From Diphasiastrum complanatum (Eukaryota; Streptophyta; Lycopodiopsida; Lycopodiales; Lycopodiaceae): DNA of 64,000 nucleotides. The stretch is from the NCBI GenBank assembly GCA_029204225.1, contig CM055106.1, forward strand, positions 7,846,907 to 7,910,906. The letters run 5' to 3'. The notes below the pieces were generated by a model that was given only the letters and a program-made list of their open reading frames with translations, made no database searches and had not been told where the DNA came from. Each line of letters begins with the position of its first letter. Position 1 is the stretch's first letter. Positions 44,619-56,829 of this stretch are shown here, piece by piece. The position numbers were made by a program, and so were the translations under genes.

Positions 44619-46701
44619 TGGTATTAGAGCAACTTCCAAGGTGGATAGCAAGGTTGCAAGTGGGTATACTATCCCGGTTTCAATTTGCATGTTGCTAAGA
44701 TCCATTACTCTTGGAATTCTTTGTGGTTTTATGGAGAATTTTCCTTGAAGGCCAATTTGTGATGCTTTTTTGGAGCTTTTTCTTGTGTAGATCAAATCTT
44801 TGATAGATCTAAATTTTTCAGCAAACATACTTTCATTTTAGGGTTCATTAATGATGAAATTAATGATGCATGTCGGTTCTTTCCAATGATTTATGATTCT
44901 AGACTATGTTTTGGTCAAAATTGCTTGGCTTTTCATGCTTTTTGGCACAAAATAGATAGTAAGAACCAGAATCCAACAAGATCAGACCAATTAGATGATT
45001 ATAAATCTTTGAATTGGTTTGCATGTGTTAGAAAAAGAGTTGTATGTCATAAATTTCTATGAAAAAACCGGAAACTAGCCAATAACCATTTTTGTTTGTT
45101 TTTTTCATAAAGTTGGATAGTAGGTGGCTGTAAATCACCATGTAGAGCTTGTAAAGAGGTGTACCAAAGTCTTTTGAAGCTTTCCCTGAAGTTAGAACCA
45201 AGAATTCCAGCAATTGAACTTGTAGGAAGTCAAAAAATTCAGAAAATGACCATTTTTGGTGATTTTTGGGGGATCGATCTCTCCAAATCCATAAGGAGAT
45301 CATTCTAGAACTATTTACAGCATGATTAGCATTTTTTTTTTACCTTCCCAGCAAGCTATCAGACCTGTGAATTGATGGTCAGTGGCTTATGCACCATCTC
45401 CATCAAGTTTGAAGCTATTTTGACTTCTACAAATCAAAAAATCTTTGTTCTCAGCCTATACTGATCTTAGGATCAGTATGAATGCTTCACAGAAGTCTAT
45501 TTGATTGTTTAAGATTGTTGGTAGCATCAATTTTGGGCTAGGATGGGTGTTTGCACGTTTTTGGTGAAAATGCGCCCTACTACAGTTTTTACGACGCTCT
45601 GATCTCACACGTTTGAAGCCTAGGTCGCAGGCTGATGTGGCAAGCATCTTGTTCACTTGGTCTTCTTCTGTACTGAGCTTTACAGCACCCAATTTGGTAC
45701 CCTGTAGCCAAAGTTATGATCATTTGAAATTTTGCAGTTTTGTGAGTAAAATTGGCAAAATTTGGGATTGTTTTGATTGCATGCCAGTCATTTTCCTAAT
45801 TTGTAGTGCTTGCATGGATTAGTTGCATGCTGATTCTCAGAGTGCTTCTGACATGCATGAGGGATTTACAATCGATTTGAGTGGTCATATGCATGTGCTC
45901 TGACAGTTGTTAATGGCTGACAAATTCCGTAAAACTGAAGTTTATGTAAAAACTTTCGTAACGACGTTTGTAACTGATGTAGTGTGCTTTGCATTCCAGT
46001 TTGACATTGGGTTAGTAACATTAGGAATCAGACAATTTTTTTATTTTTTCGATTTCGATTGTCTTTTGTACTAATAGTATTTTCATCAGAATTTTTGAAT
46101 TATGTAAAATAAAAGTAAAATTTGAGTTTTCCAAAAAAATCGAAATTTCGGTCATTTTTTTGTTATCTATGGAATCAGTTTAGATTAGTGAATTGATTAA
46201 ACTGAGTTTATCACTCATAATTGGTCACAGTGTTTTCACTAAGTCTAAATTATTTTTCGATGATAGATAAGTTAAAATTGACAGAAGGAACCGCAATGAA
46301 ATTGCTTGTACTTGAAAGCTTATGAATTATCTGTCAGAGTTGTGGATAATTTCAGACTGCAATTATGATTATTTTATTATTTCTTTAGCTTTATTCTCCT
46401 AAGTTAGATTATTTCACCCAGTGTTTCATGTAAGTATTTTACATGAAGGTGATGTTACTAACTTGTGTTGAGTGTGACCCTGTTGAGAAAATATATCTCT
46501 TAGTATACTTTTCAAACTAGAGTTTGTACTCCAGAGTAGAGATTAATGATTGGAAATAGGTTTATCTCTGAGTACTTGTTTGATATGAAAGTCAGACTAA
46601 GGATAATGATTTTCTCGGTTAATATTGAAAGTTAAAGGAACTGTAATTCTGTCCTGTTTAAAGAGCTTCTAAGGATAGAAACAGTTTAAGGAGGGAAGAA
46701 T

Positions 46702-47192
46702 GTTATGTCCATGGCTACTAAGTAGGATTCAGTATACTCCTAGTCTTGGAAACACGGTACTCCAGTAAATCAAGTTGTTAGTTATGCCACGTCATACTGG
46801 ATGTGACCCAAAAAGGCCCATAACACACTAAATGGAGTTTAGACAAGGTATGAGACAGTGTGTGTAGAGTTATCAATAGCAATTCCATGAATAGTTGGTC
46901 CATGCTTAGGACTCTATTCTAGGTGAATCTATGTATAGGGAACTTAGGGCTATGCATGGCTATGTGCCCATGTTGCTTTTGGCTCTATATATTGAGGCCA
47001 AACTCGCCCTACTCCTCATTGTAATCATTGATTCATTGCCAAGGTTTCACTCTACCTTCATGCTTCTTATTCTTTGGCTTGGGGGTGAAGCTTCTAGAGT
47101 TGGTTGCTTCTACTTGGTTGGGTGGTTGCTCCATAGTGTGTTTTCCATTGTGTTTTGTCTTGTAAGCAGGATCTTAGGGAGCTTCCCTTGGA
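46702..47192 (+). repeat. 3' LTR of the non-coding element
   Basis: It starts TGTTATGTCC after the purine tract. Its final 325 bp match the 5' copy. The exact end is uncertain because the flank ('ggagtaagcg') gives no clear duplication. Confidence 0.65.
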
Positions 47193-47225
47193 GTAAGCGA
47201 AGGAAAAAAAAAAATCATTGTCAGA

Positions 47226-47564
47226 TTAATAAGATGGTGGATCTTTGCAAATAGGATGGAGAGAAGGATTTTCATCAATTTCAGATGAGCTAGAAGATGA
47301 AAAAACAACCCTCGGATGCTTAGAAGGGAAGATAATTGATTTCAACATACCTTGATGTGACTTTTTGGGGGCTTGTTGCTTTCTCTTTCTTCTGGATGTG
47401 GTTGGCAGGTTAGTCCTATCCGAAAAAAGGTCTCGGAAGGTGTTAGCATTATCAATGTGAAGACTTGAATAACACTCTCTCAGACGCTTCAGGATCACAA
47501 AATTCTTTGACATGATAGTGACTCTCTTGCCATGCACAGCCAAAAGACAAAAATCTTCAAAAAA
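47226..47564 (-). pseudogene. Exon-like segment resembling the histone H3 C-terminus
   Basis: After a plausible acceptor (TTTTGTAG|) the minus frame reads 'FFEDFCLLAVHGKRVTIMSK' and continues 'NFVILKRLRE'. This lines up with the H3 end '[20 protein letters not shown]...LARRIRGE' at about 16 of 28 positions by eye. After the match the frame continues about 75 residues with a basic patch ('SRRKRKQQAPKK') and a Ser run. Such an extension is absent from canonical H3. I could not find convincing upstream H3 exons: 47565-48300 has only weak candidates such as 'LQYVRLI'. It may be a decayed H3 variant, a gene fragment carried by a repeat, or a different histone-fold protein. Confidence 0.45.
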
Positions 47565-48639
47565 CTACAAAAGACATATATTTTGATCCTGCTCATAACT
47601 GTCAAGATGCGGTCATTATGGAAAATATTATCTTAAAGAAGAGAGTAGATCATTCCTGATCATTATTGATTTTGTTGTTCTTCCACTGTATGTAGATTTT
47701 TCCAATATCCTTGCATTTGATATCACACTCTTGTCTTTTTAAGTATCTGCAAAAAAAAAATTCAAGAATTATTGCATTTTAAAAAAAGTAGTTGGGTATG
47801 AATGTCAAATATGTTTTGAATAGTGTTTGTGATAATAGAATCAATAAGAAAAAATTGACAAATGCTTGTACCAATTTGTCATTACAAATGAGTCTAACAT
47901 ATTGCAGTATATCATATTGCAAGAGTATTAATCATTGCCTTATGTTGTTTAAGCTCCAATCTTCTTCTACCTCAATATCTATCAATAGTGCATCATTGTA
48001 CATTATATCAATATGTTTTCGCTCTAAGTGTCCATTTTCTTTAAGGTCTTAATAAGGTGGCACCCATTTTTCTTTTATCCTTTTCCATATGTGGTAATTG
48101 AAACAAAGACTGAGCATTTGCTTTCCGATTTGATAACAAATTTGTATTGATGATATTTTGATTATCTGCATTTGATTTGAGATCCCATCCTTTGTCCATA
48201 AGTTCAGATAATGCATTAGTTGATAGATCTTTACAAACAAACATAGTTGGAGTTCTGTTCAACACTTTTAAAAAAAAAACAATAGATACATTTAAAGTGA
48301 CAAACGAACTTAATCGAAGTATTTTTTACTAATGCATATCCAACATGATCTAGACATAAGATCTAGGCTTTAAGTTATTGCAATAACCTCCACTATCCAA
48401 ATGCTAGACAAAGCACTCACAAAAGACAAACACCATGCATGATTGAATAAATATAAATAGAACATGACATACATTCAAATATGAATCTTAACCTATTATT
48501 AGTAGGCCATAAAATACTAGACATAACTAAACATTCACCTCTCAGTTTAGTAGTCACTAGTTAACCGTGAGCTCAAATCTGTAAGGCCCCCGTTATGAGG
48601 AGAAGCCATAATTGAGCACGGTTGTTAGTACGGGGCCTA
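47565..48639. other. No gene recognised
   Basis: AT-rich; possible remnants of exons upstream of the H3-like segment could not be substantiated. 'aaggcccccgt' and 'acggggcct' (48581-48636) form an inverted pair just before the GC-rich repeat. Confidence 0.3.
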
Positions 48640-48900
48640 ATGTGAGACCATGATGGTTATGAGACAGTTGGATTGCATAACATGAAGTCCGAGGGGTTCG
48701 GGGGGTGGAGCCCCCTGAGAAACAGGGGGTCCGGGGGGCAATAGCCCCCCGGTGAGGGGTTTGGGGGGGAAAGCCCCCAACGGCAGGGTCCGAGAGCCCG
48801 GGAGACTCCGGCCCTGACGATATGGCCTCTTCATCATTTGGCCTTCCGACTCCTTATGCGAAAACACACTTTTGGTGTTTTGCATCCCTTTTTGACACTT
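48640..48900 (-). repeat. GC-rich hairpin repeat, copy 2
   Basis: This is the minus-strand relative of the block at 36530-36660. The core contains 'ccggggggcaatagccccccgg' and several further G- and C-runs that can pair. It stands out strongly from the AT-rich surroundings. A Pro/Gly-rich open frame across it is a by-product of composition. Confidence 0.7.
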
Positions 48901-50568
48901 GGTTGTTTGCTCTCTCTGATGGTGGTCGCCACTATATAACTACCACATTGAGAAGCATTCCTTAGTAGTTGGAGCATTTTGTTTATTGTAGATCAGTCGT
49001 CCAGAGTCTATTCGAGATCGCCATTGAAGCCCTTCTCCAGGGTGCACAGATTGGATAGATCCATCATCTTATGTACTGGCTTTATTATCAGATTTTCATA
49101 TTCGAGGTTATTGTCTCTTGTCTATGCTGAAATCAATTGTCAATTATAATATAAAATATTTAGAACATCATCATAACATTCATTTTGAGCTTTCAAAACC
49201 CACAACAAATGCAAAGATGAGAACAAAATCAATATAGAAATTCCATAGAATGATCTCCAAAACGATAGTGAATTACTCAACCTTCTTCTACATGAATTTT
49301 AAACAAGTGGCATTCAAGCATTGAGGGCACCAATGCTCTAGAAGCATTTTGGTGAAGCTAGTCAACAAGAAGCTAGAGTTGGAGGAAAAAAACATGGAGG
49401 AACAATTTTTTATTACATTGATATATTCTTCAAGGTTTGGAATAGAGTTTCAATCATGAATACTAGGCCAAGTCGCATGTCCCTTTTCAAGAAATAACTC
49501 ACCTAACTTCTAGTGTCTAGAGAGTTAGTTTTGACTTTTTGAGGAGTTTTTGATATTAAAGTGTCGAGACCAAGTTGAAGTTCTTGTGTGAAAATTTGGA
49601 AGTTTTCTATTAGGTATTTCAAGTTTAAGCATTGGTTTATTTTAAACCTTGAGCAAAGTTTGACACAAATTGTTTTCAGCAACTAGTTTTAAAAAAGTCT
49701 AATGTCAAACCTTCACGATCTATTTTTATCTTTATTTTATTTTATCTAGAAGTGTCCATTATTCATTTTCAGGTCAAACATCACTTAGATCAAGACTAGC
49801 CAAATTTTGGCATGCTAGTGAAGTAGTCTCAAATCTTTTTGTGATTCACATATTCTAGATCTATCTGATCTCACTATTTGGCCTTTGAAATCTCGAGTTA
49901 GTGCTAGGATAGCACTAGAATAGGTCTAATTGGAATCTATCAAGTGTTATCAGGTTTGATCGTTTGCATAAACTACATGTTGGGAGCAAGGATAGATTGA
50001 CCTCAACCAACTAATCAATCTAAATCTAAATGTGGAGATGAGAAGACATACTTCATCAAAGGCAAGGGAAAAGGTAAAATCAAGTGGAACTTGTTGGAAA
50101 TTAAGCCCACAATTGCCTTCTTGGAATCATAACTTAGACAGCCAATTTATTTGAAGGATGTCTACAACGGACTTCCGGCTGATCTCCAGCAAAGGGTAAC
50201 TAATCCCATTATAATTTTTAAGTTCAGATGTTAAGTTTAATAACTTGTAGTCATGGAAGACTTGGCCATCTTCAAGGACTTCCACAAAACAAATCTGCAA
50301 ACTTACATTATTTTTTAATAGTCTGTAGAAATACACTAAGTGTCGCAGTTCACATTTTTTGCACTTTCCTGAAAACTGCAACACTTACCTTCGACTTCTT
50401 TCGTTCAAATTTTTTGAAGAAGTCAACTTGTTCACAGTTCAATAGTTTAAGTATTTTCAACACCTTCACCCCTTTTTCGCATTTTCTCGAAAAATGCGGA
50501 GAGAGAGAATTCCAGAGATCCTCTATTTTTAAGGGTTAAACTTCTAAAGGCAACTTTGCCAACTTTTT
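48901..50568. other. No gene recognised
   Basis: No conserved coding segment. 'ctatataacta' near 48933 is TATA-like but unattached. Confidence 0.3.
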
Positions 50569-50725
50569 AAGGGCACTTTCAACTTGTTTTAAGGGCACCT
50601 TCGGCTTTCCCAAAAAAAGCGAAAGAGTTGAATTGTTATAGAGATCTTCGCTTTTTTTGAGGGCACCTTCAACTTTCTAAGGGCGCCTTAAACTTATTTA
50701 GGACACCTTTGGCTTTTTCACAAAA
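50530..50725. repeat. Minisatellite of 'aagggcaccttcaactt'-like units
   Basis: Five to six degenerate units of about 20-35 bp ('agggcac.ttcaactt', 'agggcgccttaaactt', 'aggacacctttggcttt') occur in a row. They alternate with 'cgaa' and 'gcgaaagag' words. Confidence 0.6.
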
Positions 50726-51533
50726 ACCCGAAGAGAGAGAAAAATATCGAAGGTTGTCTAAAATGAATGAGGTTCGTTCCCACATTACTTCGCGAAGTTT
50801 TGCAAAGTGACAGAAATTTGCGACGTCCTCGTCCGCGGCAACAATCCTAATTTATTGACCGTATACACTATGTACAGTTGTCACAGAAGCCATATACTTC
50901 CAAGTACAACGGCTTTCCCAATTAGGTGACAAACATTCAATGTAATTAATACATGGATGAAATATATAAAAAGATCATCCAAACACAGATTAGTGGTTGT
51001 TCAGTCCATGAGACGTATTATTTGAGCCTCCCAGTTACGCCGTCAATTTTTGGTTGTAATTGGTATTTGTATTGTGCTTCAGTGTAATATAACAGTAGCA
51101 CATTTTTATCTGTGTACAACGTAGATGAATGCTTGTTGTGATTGAATGCACTTTCATTGTTGTTTGATCGCGCTTGTTTACTCACTCTGATCAGAACACG
51201 GACGTCTATGACTCCTCAGTTTATGATCAAACAATGGCTGTCTTTGATGTCTGAGGAACTCGTGATATCATACTGCTCTTCCATTTATTTCAGAACTGTA
51301 CTTCATATTGAATCTGATTCAGTACTACCACACACAAACCATCTCTAATCTCTTCGGTGGACTGTACTCTCGTTTTATGAACTAATTTTTAATGAAGCTG
51401 TGATTATCTCTAGCATAAGCTATCTATTAGACTGTTTTTGCACCTAGCAGCTGATTAGAATGCGAGAGCTGTTCCGCAATATTTCTGCTCTCTTCTCCAT
51501 CTTGTTCTTCCTTCTAACTTGCCCCCATCAGAT

Positions 51534-51545
51534 TGGTATCAGAGC
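51534..51545 (+). promoter_or_regulatory. PBS of copia A, initiator tRNA-Met
   Basis: TGGTATCAGAGC lies four bases after the presumed LTR end. Confidence 0.85.
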
Positions 51546-51596
51546 ATAGCTCAAATAAACCGAGAGATTAAGTTTGTTCCATTTATGTTACTGTTA

Positions 51597-52950
51597 TGAT
51601 GTCTCATCTTGGTAGCTCTTCGTCATCATCCAACGAGGCTAAAATCATTGACAAGTTTGATGGTTCTAATCTAGAAGTTAAAACTCCGGATGATGTTGAT
51701 AGATAGAGATCTTTGGGGTGTAGTAGAAGGTGCTGATCTGAAACCAGAAGATGGTGATCAAGCAAAGGCATGGAAGATCAAAAATCAGAAGGCCTTAGCA
51801 TGTATCACACTCAATCTAGCCGACTCCCAAATATCCCACGTTACCACATGCAAAACCTCTAAGGATGCACTAGATTTGTTAACAAATTAGTGTGAGACTC
51901 ATGATATAACCATTAGATTACATCTTAGAAGGAAGTTCTCACATCAACAGCTTCAAATTTTTTTTGGATCAGTTATCAGCTGTAGGATGTTCTATTCAAG
52001 ATCATGATGCTGTTATGACCTTGCTTTGACTTCTTCTCTTCCAAAATCATATGAACACTTTGTGGTGATGATCTCCACAATCGGACCTCACTCTTCAGAA
52101 GGTGATCGGTCATCTTCTTCAAGAAGAAATGCAGAGAAAGACTAGCAGCCTGTCTATCAAAGACAAATCCATGGCTCTATACACCAAGAAGAAAGACTAC
52201 TCCAAGGGCAAGAATCAAGTGCAGCAGCAACAACAACAGAAGCCTCACACTCAAGGTGAGCATGGTGGATCGCGCAAGAAGCCCTTCTATATATATTGCA
52301 AGAGAGCTAGTCACGACATCAAGGAGTGTCGCATCAGGATCTACAACGAGGCAAAGAAGCAGCAACAACAACAGCAGCCAGACTCCTCCAATGTGGCCAA
52401 ATTCAAGGAGCAAGACACGCACTTGTTAATGGCTTACAACAGTAGCGAAGATTGTGATAGCTGGTACCTAGACAGCGGCGCTACCCAACACATGACCTCT
52501 TGCAAGGAATGGATTACGGAGTACACAGCTTACAGTAGAGACCAATTTATCTACCTTGGATATTCTAGCACCATACGTGTGGAAGACGAAGGAGCAGTGA
52601 AAATCAGCTTCAACAACTATCTGTCTATTTGTGCTCCTAACATCCTTCATGTTCCTCAGTTGTCAAAGGACCTATTATCAGTCTCAAAGATAACTGATGA
52701 GGGCTACATTGTTACCTTCTCATCTGAGGAGTGTACAATATTCGAGAAAGATACTCCTCTGACTACATGCACTAGAGTCGGGAACCTTTATGTACTCTCT
52801 AATTCAGTTGCATTAGCTAGTATCTCTAATGAAAATGTAAACGACAATGATGTTCTGTGGCATAGTCGATTTGGACACGTGAATACAAGATCACTTTCTT
52901 ATATGCTTTGTAATAATTTAGTTGATGGTTTGAATTTCCCGTCTCATTAG
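51597..52950 (+). pseudogene. Copia A gag, protease and GAG-pre-integrase
   Basis: Gag opens with an ATG and Ser-rich start, then 'DRDLWGVVEGADLKPEDGD' and 'ALACITLNLADSQISHV' (capsid helices) after a frame change. In the frame 52102-52950 a Gln-rich linker precedes a knuckle reading YIYCxxxxHxxxxC, so its first Cys is lost. Protease follows with the intact active site 'WYLDSGATQHMT', then 'LSKDLLSVSKI' and the GAG-pre-integrase 'VLWHSRFGHVN'. Confidence 0.85.
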
Positions 52951-53774
52951 ATAGAAAATATTTCTTCTGTGAATCATGCATCTATGGGAAGCACTCTAGA
53001 AGCAAGTTTCCAAAATCACATTCCATCAAATCAAAGCATGTATTAGATCTTGCAAATAGTGGTCTCCGTGGTCCAATGCCAACTCCATCCTTAGGAGATG
53101 TAGTCTATTTCATCACTTTCATAGATGATTACTCTAGATGGTCTACAGTCATGTTCACTAAGCACAAATTCGAAGCCTTTGAATGCTTCAAGAGATTCAA
53201 GGCCATGGCTGAGACACAAACATCTAGGAAAGTGAGGGCACTCCGAACTAATGTTGGCGGCGAATACATCTCCAACGAGATGTCCGACTACCTGGCTGAA
53301 CATGGCATCAAAAGACAGTTCACTACTTCCTATTAACCTTAACAGAACGGAATTGCAAAAAGAAAGAACCGAACTCTTCTCAACTCAACCAAATCAATGC
53401 TACATCAAGCACACCTATCTGCAAAGTTTTGGGTAGAAGCTACTACCACAGCCTGTTACGTACAGAACAGATCCAACAACAAAGTCGTCAACAACAAAAC
53501 TTCTTATGAAGTTTGGCATGGGCACAAGTCTAGTGTCAGCCATTTAAAAATCTTTGGTTGTATATGTTTTGTTCACATTTCTAAACAACTTAGGAAGAAG
53601 CTAGATCATAGGACAAATAAATGTATTTTCATTGGCTATCCTGATGAGCATAAAGCTTATAAAGATTATGATCCATCCAGCAATGTAGTGTTTATCTCTA
53701 CGGATGTAATATTTCAAGAACATGCATATTATAATTTCAAACAACCATTGATAGATGATGCTATGTTATTTCAA
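52951..53774 (+). pseudogene. Copia A integrase
   Basis: 'FCESCIYGKHSRSKF' (zinc region), 'YFITFIDDYSRW' (first catalytic Asp) and 'RKVRALRTNVGGEYIS' are visible. The second catalytic Asp of the usual TDNGGEY is replaced by Asn. After a stop the frame 53397-53774 gives 'FWVEATTTACYVQN', 'TSYEVWHGHKSSVSHLKIFG' and 'VVFISTDVIFQE'. The sequence stops at the boundary to RT, where the LTR of element B starts. Confidence 0.85.
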
Positions 53775-53826
53775 TTAGAATTAAAGTAGAATCATTGTGC
53801 TATTGTACTATGGGTCCTATCAGTTG

Positions 53827-53831
53827 ATAAG
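53827..53831. repeat. Target site duplication ATAAG (left)
   Basis: ATAAG precedes the nested LTR start and recurs at 60383-60387 directly after the second nested LTR. Confidence 0.88.
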
Positions 53832-54633
53832 TGTTGACTAGTTTTGTTGTCTGTCTACTAGTTCCAGCTTATGCTACCTCCATTCTGGTTGTTAGCTGGG
53901 CATGTTCTTGATCATGTCTATTTGGTTCAATGCCCAGATCAGGCAGCAGATGCAGATTCTCGGGGTTGTAGTATGGCTCAACCTGTCACGGATACTCAGT
54001 TTTTGAACACTCTTGAACTCTTGAAATCACTTGCAATCATTCTACCATGCAAGCACACCAAGAATGCCCAAAAACAGCTCTTCTTGAAACACGGTTGGGC
54101 ATTACTATGGCACTTAAAAACAGAATGCTAAAATGGATCATTGGAAAATGGACTAAAATCAGATCCTACACTACCTTACTTGCATAAATTGATAAACAAG
54201 AAACAAGAACTAAACTACAGAATGTTAGAAGTCCAAGAATCAAGAAACCAACCAGTCTATTGATTCTTGGACATTCCAAGAACATCAAGAACTGGATTGT
54301 ACAGAGATATGCAAGGTGGAATTTCCACATTTCACAAATTACAAGTGGAATAATGTTCTCCACTAGAGGTCACCATCAAAAGGTGGCTCGCTCGACTTTC
54401 TTTAAGAGGGGTCTACTTGCATTTATTACATTTGTCCAGAAATACTAGTTCCTACATGGTCATTCCATCTTTCGGATTCACCACAAGACTTACACAGTTC
54501 CTACTTGTCATTACTAACTAGTATTCCTCAGCTCTCAGTCTTCATTAGTCTCGTCTTCTCAAAGACCTCCTCGATCTAAGGTGAGAGGTCTTCTTGAGTT
54601 GCTATCTTGGGGATTCGATAGAATCAGCCAACA
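53832..54633 (-). repeat. LTR of the nested element (left, 802 bp)
   Basis: It pairs with 59344-60382. It has a private segment of about 115 bp ('gcttaaaaacagaatgc' region, about 54110-54225) not found in the partner, and lacks about 330 bp that the partner has. Confidence 0.9.
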
Positions 54634-56820
54634 TCATCCCACCCCTAATGTGTTGCAGGACCCACTGCAACTCATATTGGACGATGTTGCTCCACTTTGC
54701 ATTGGCATCTTCGATCGTCACTTGGAAAAGCGTAGATCCTCGTTCGCTTACATAAAACCAAGTGTTTATTGTCGCCAGTCTTTATCACAAAAACTGTTTT
54801 TCACCAATTGTCGTAATTGGATTAGAATGTCTTATTGCTGTAATGAGTTGACATTCCCAAAATTTGGAGACCTCTCAGCAGCTTCACAACTTTGCATGCA
54901 TGAGTGCTTTCCATGCATCTCTTTGTTTAGTCACTTGTATCTACCATTGACGGTTTCATCTTTGGTCTCTTGGCATATTCTATCTTCTGGGAGGTCTGTA
55001 TCTTCCATTTTCTTCTGGGTGTCTCCGTGGTTCTTCCCTCAGTTGAAGTTTCAGTCTCAAGGAAACCTTTGATCTGTAGGTTACACAAACTTGATTTATC
55101 AGTCTCAAGGGGATGGACTCATCAACAGAAATTGGGTGGTAGGAACAGATTTGGATGGACGGTTTAATAACGATAAGGGAACATGATGAAGGCTTGGTGA
55201 AAAGATGAAGGAACTTATAGTTCTACAATTGCAGCCTTAGACCCTTGCAATGTCGAGCTTTGATCACTACTTGCTGGGTGAGGAGCTCACTTTATTGCAG
55301 GTTCACAGTTGTCTTCATCTTTCTTTTTCTGCAGCTCTTTCTTTTGATCCATTACTTTTGGATCTCTTTGGGCTTCATAGGAGGGGATTTAACTATCATT
55401 GCTCCAAAGATTTTCTTTTGATCAAGATTGATCTGGCTCATCTATTGCTTAAGTTTTGTCCTTTCCTCCTCAGCTTCTTGGATCTTTTTCTTTATTTGTT
55501 CTGGCTGCTTTGCCTGCTTCTTAGATCTTCGTTTGGCTGATCATCCATTGTAGGTGGCAGTTGGTCTCCACAGGACATTTGCAATGATCTATCAGCTGCT
55601 TCGGTAAGACTATTAAAACGGATGATAAACAAACAGATGGAAGGATGGATGGTGGTGACAACGGTAGATGGTGTGGACGATAGGCATGAAAATGGGCACA
55701 GAAGTATGGCAAGAGGTTGGTTGAAGAAAGAGACTGATTTCCCAATGTTTGTGCTTCCCTTTCTGAAGGATCTTCATCACGACTGGGGTACTTCTTCTGA
55801 TTGAGTCTCTTTGGATTGCCCATCTGTCTTCTTAGCCTTGTCATTTTCATATTTAACTTGTGACCTTGGCTGTCGATCTTGATGGTGTTGTTGTTGGCAG
55901 CATAACTGCTCCAGTGGATCCAAGTGGATCCACTCTCTCTCCCCCCCCCCAAAAAAAAAAAATAAAGTCTGTTGGTGGGGATGTTGTCACTGGTAACTGG
56001 TCATGTTCAAGGTTGGATCTGCGTGTGAAACACGTAGTTGAAACTCGTTGAATATGAGACTGTACTAAAGATTGAACAAATTTTAACTAAATTTGTTTCG
56101 ATCTTGTTGTAGTTGACTCGAAGATGAATATGGCAATGAGATGCAGGAATCAACTCTAATGTGACATGGATTTCGCATATTTCTCAAGAATCCTAAATTT
56201 TTGTGCAAGGGAATCTGAAGATGGTGAGATGAATGAAAATGTGTTCATGAGATGCTCTACAGAAGACTCTTGTGCAATAGCTATTTCTCATGCAAAAATC
56301 AATCACACACTAGGAATGAAGAGCAACAAGGAAATAAACAAACTGGCAGAGAGTGAGAACTGTATAGCACTTGTCGAACAAAACTTGCATTCCTCAACAT
56401 TGATAATGTATCTTGATAGTTGCAATATTTCAGTTGTTTTGTAGAGTAATGTGACTTACTCTGACATGCCCTTGTCAAAACAAGGCAGGTTTGGTTACAC
56501 TAAGTCAACCATCATTGATAGTAGATGTTGTAAGATATAGCTTGAGATGCAGGTATGGTTGAGGTACTATGTCCTGAGGACCTCTCTGAACAAGAGATTC
56601 AGAACCGAATCTCTATATGGATTTCCGAATCCTAGATTTATTGTGGATTGGCGCATTGGAAATCTTATCAGGATGTGGAAAGACAAATAGATTTGAGGTT
56701 GTAGAAGGGGAGAAAAACTGTCAATTCCCTATGGAGGTTGCCTCTTGGTTGGACATTGTAGCAGATGACGAAATATCGGTTTCACTTTCTTTCGACAATG
56801 ACTCATTTTATATTAGTGTC
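54634..56820 (-). other. Region downstream of gag in the nested element
   Basis: No pol motif is found on either strand. On the minus strand near 55330-55540 a charged stretch ('EQIKKKIQEAEEERTKLKQ') predicts a coiled coil, and a 143-codon frame covers 55521-55952. Plus-strand frames at 56166-56444 and 56617-56868 have no known motif. The content is unknown. Confidence 0.4.
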
Positions 56821-56829
56821 TTTTTGCAT

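Larger units (their letters stand above)
44287..47192 (+). mobile_element. Non-coding LTR element (LARD-like) with truncated 5' LTR
   Basis: A 325-bp direct repeat (44287-44616 and 46868-47192) is followed in the first copy by TTGGTATTAGAGCA, close to the tRNA-iMet PBS. It is preceded in the second copy by a longer sequence starting TGTTATGTCC after the purine tract 'aaggagggaagaa' (46689-46701). That is the layout 5' LTR, PBS, interior, PPT, 3' LTR. The 5' LTR lacks its first 165 bp or so. The 2.1-kb interior shows no gag or pol motifs. Confidence 0.7.
50850..53774 (+). mobile_element. Copia element A, 5' part only
   Basis: A probable 5' LTR ends ...CCCATCA at 51530. PBS TGGTATCAGAGC follows at 51534-51545. 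Gag (51597-51890 and 52102-52330), protease, GAG-pre-integrase and integrase (to 53774) follow. RT and RNase H are missing because element B begins at 53775. The LTR start is not defined, so the left boundary is approximate. Stops and frame changes show it is old. Confidence 0.85.

Noticed and set aside
48690-48790. GC hairpins as bacterial-type terminators
   Set aside because: The context is a plant nuclear genome, there is no T-tract, and the block is dispersed as a repeat.
48637-48885. Pro/Gly-rich minus-strand open frame
   Set aside because: It is produced by the G/C runs of the hairpin repeat; the related copy at 36.5 kb has stops in the equivalent part.
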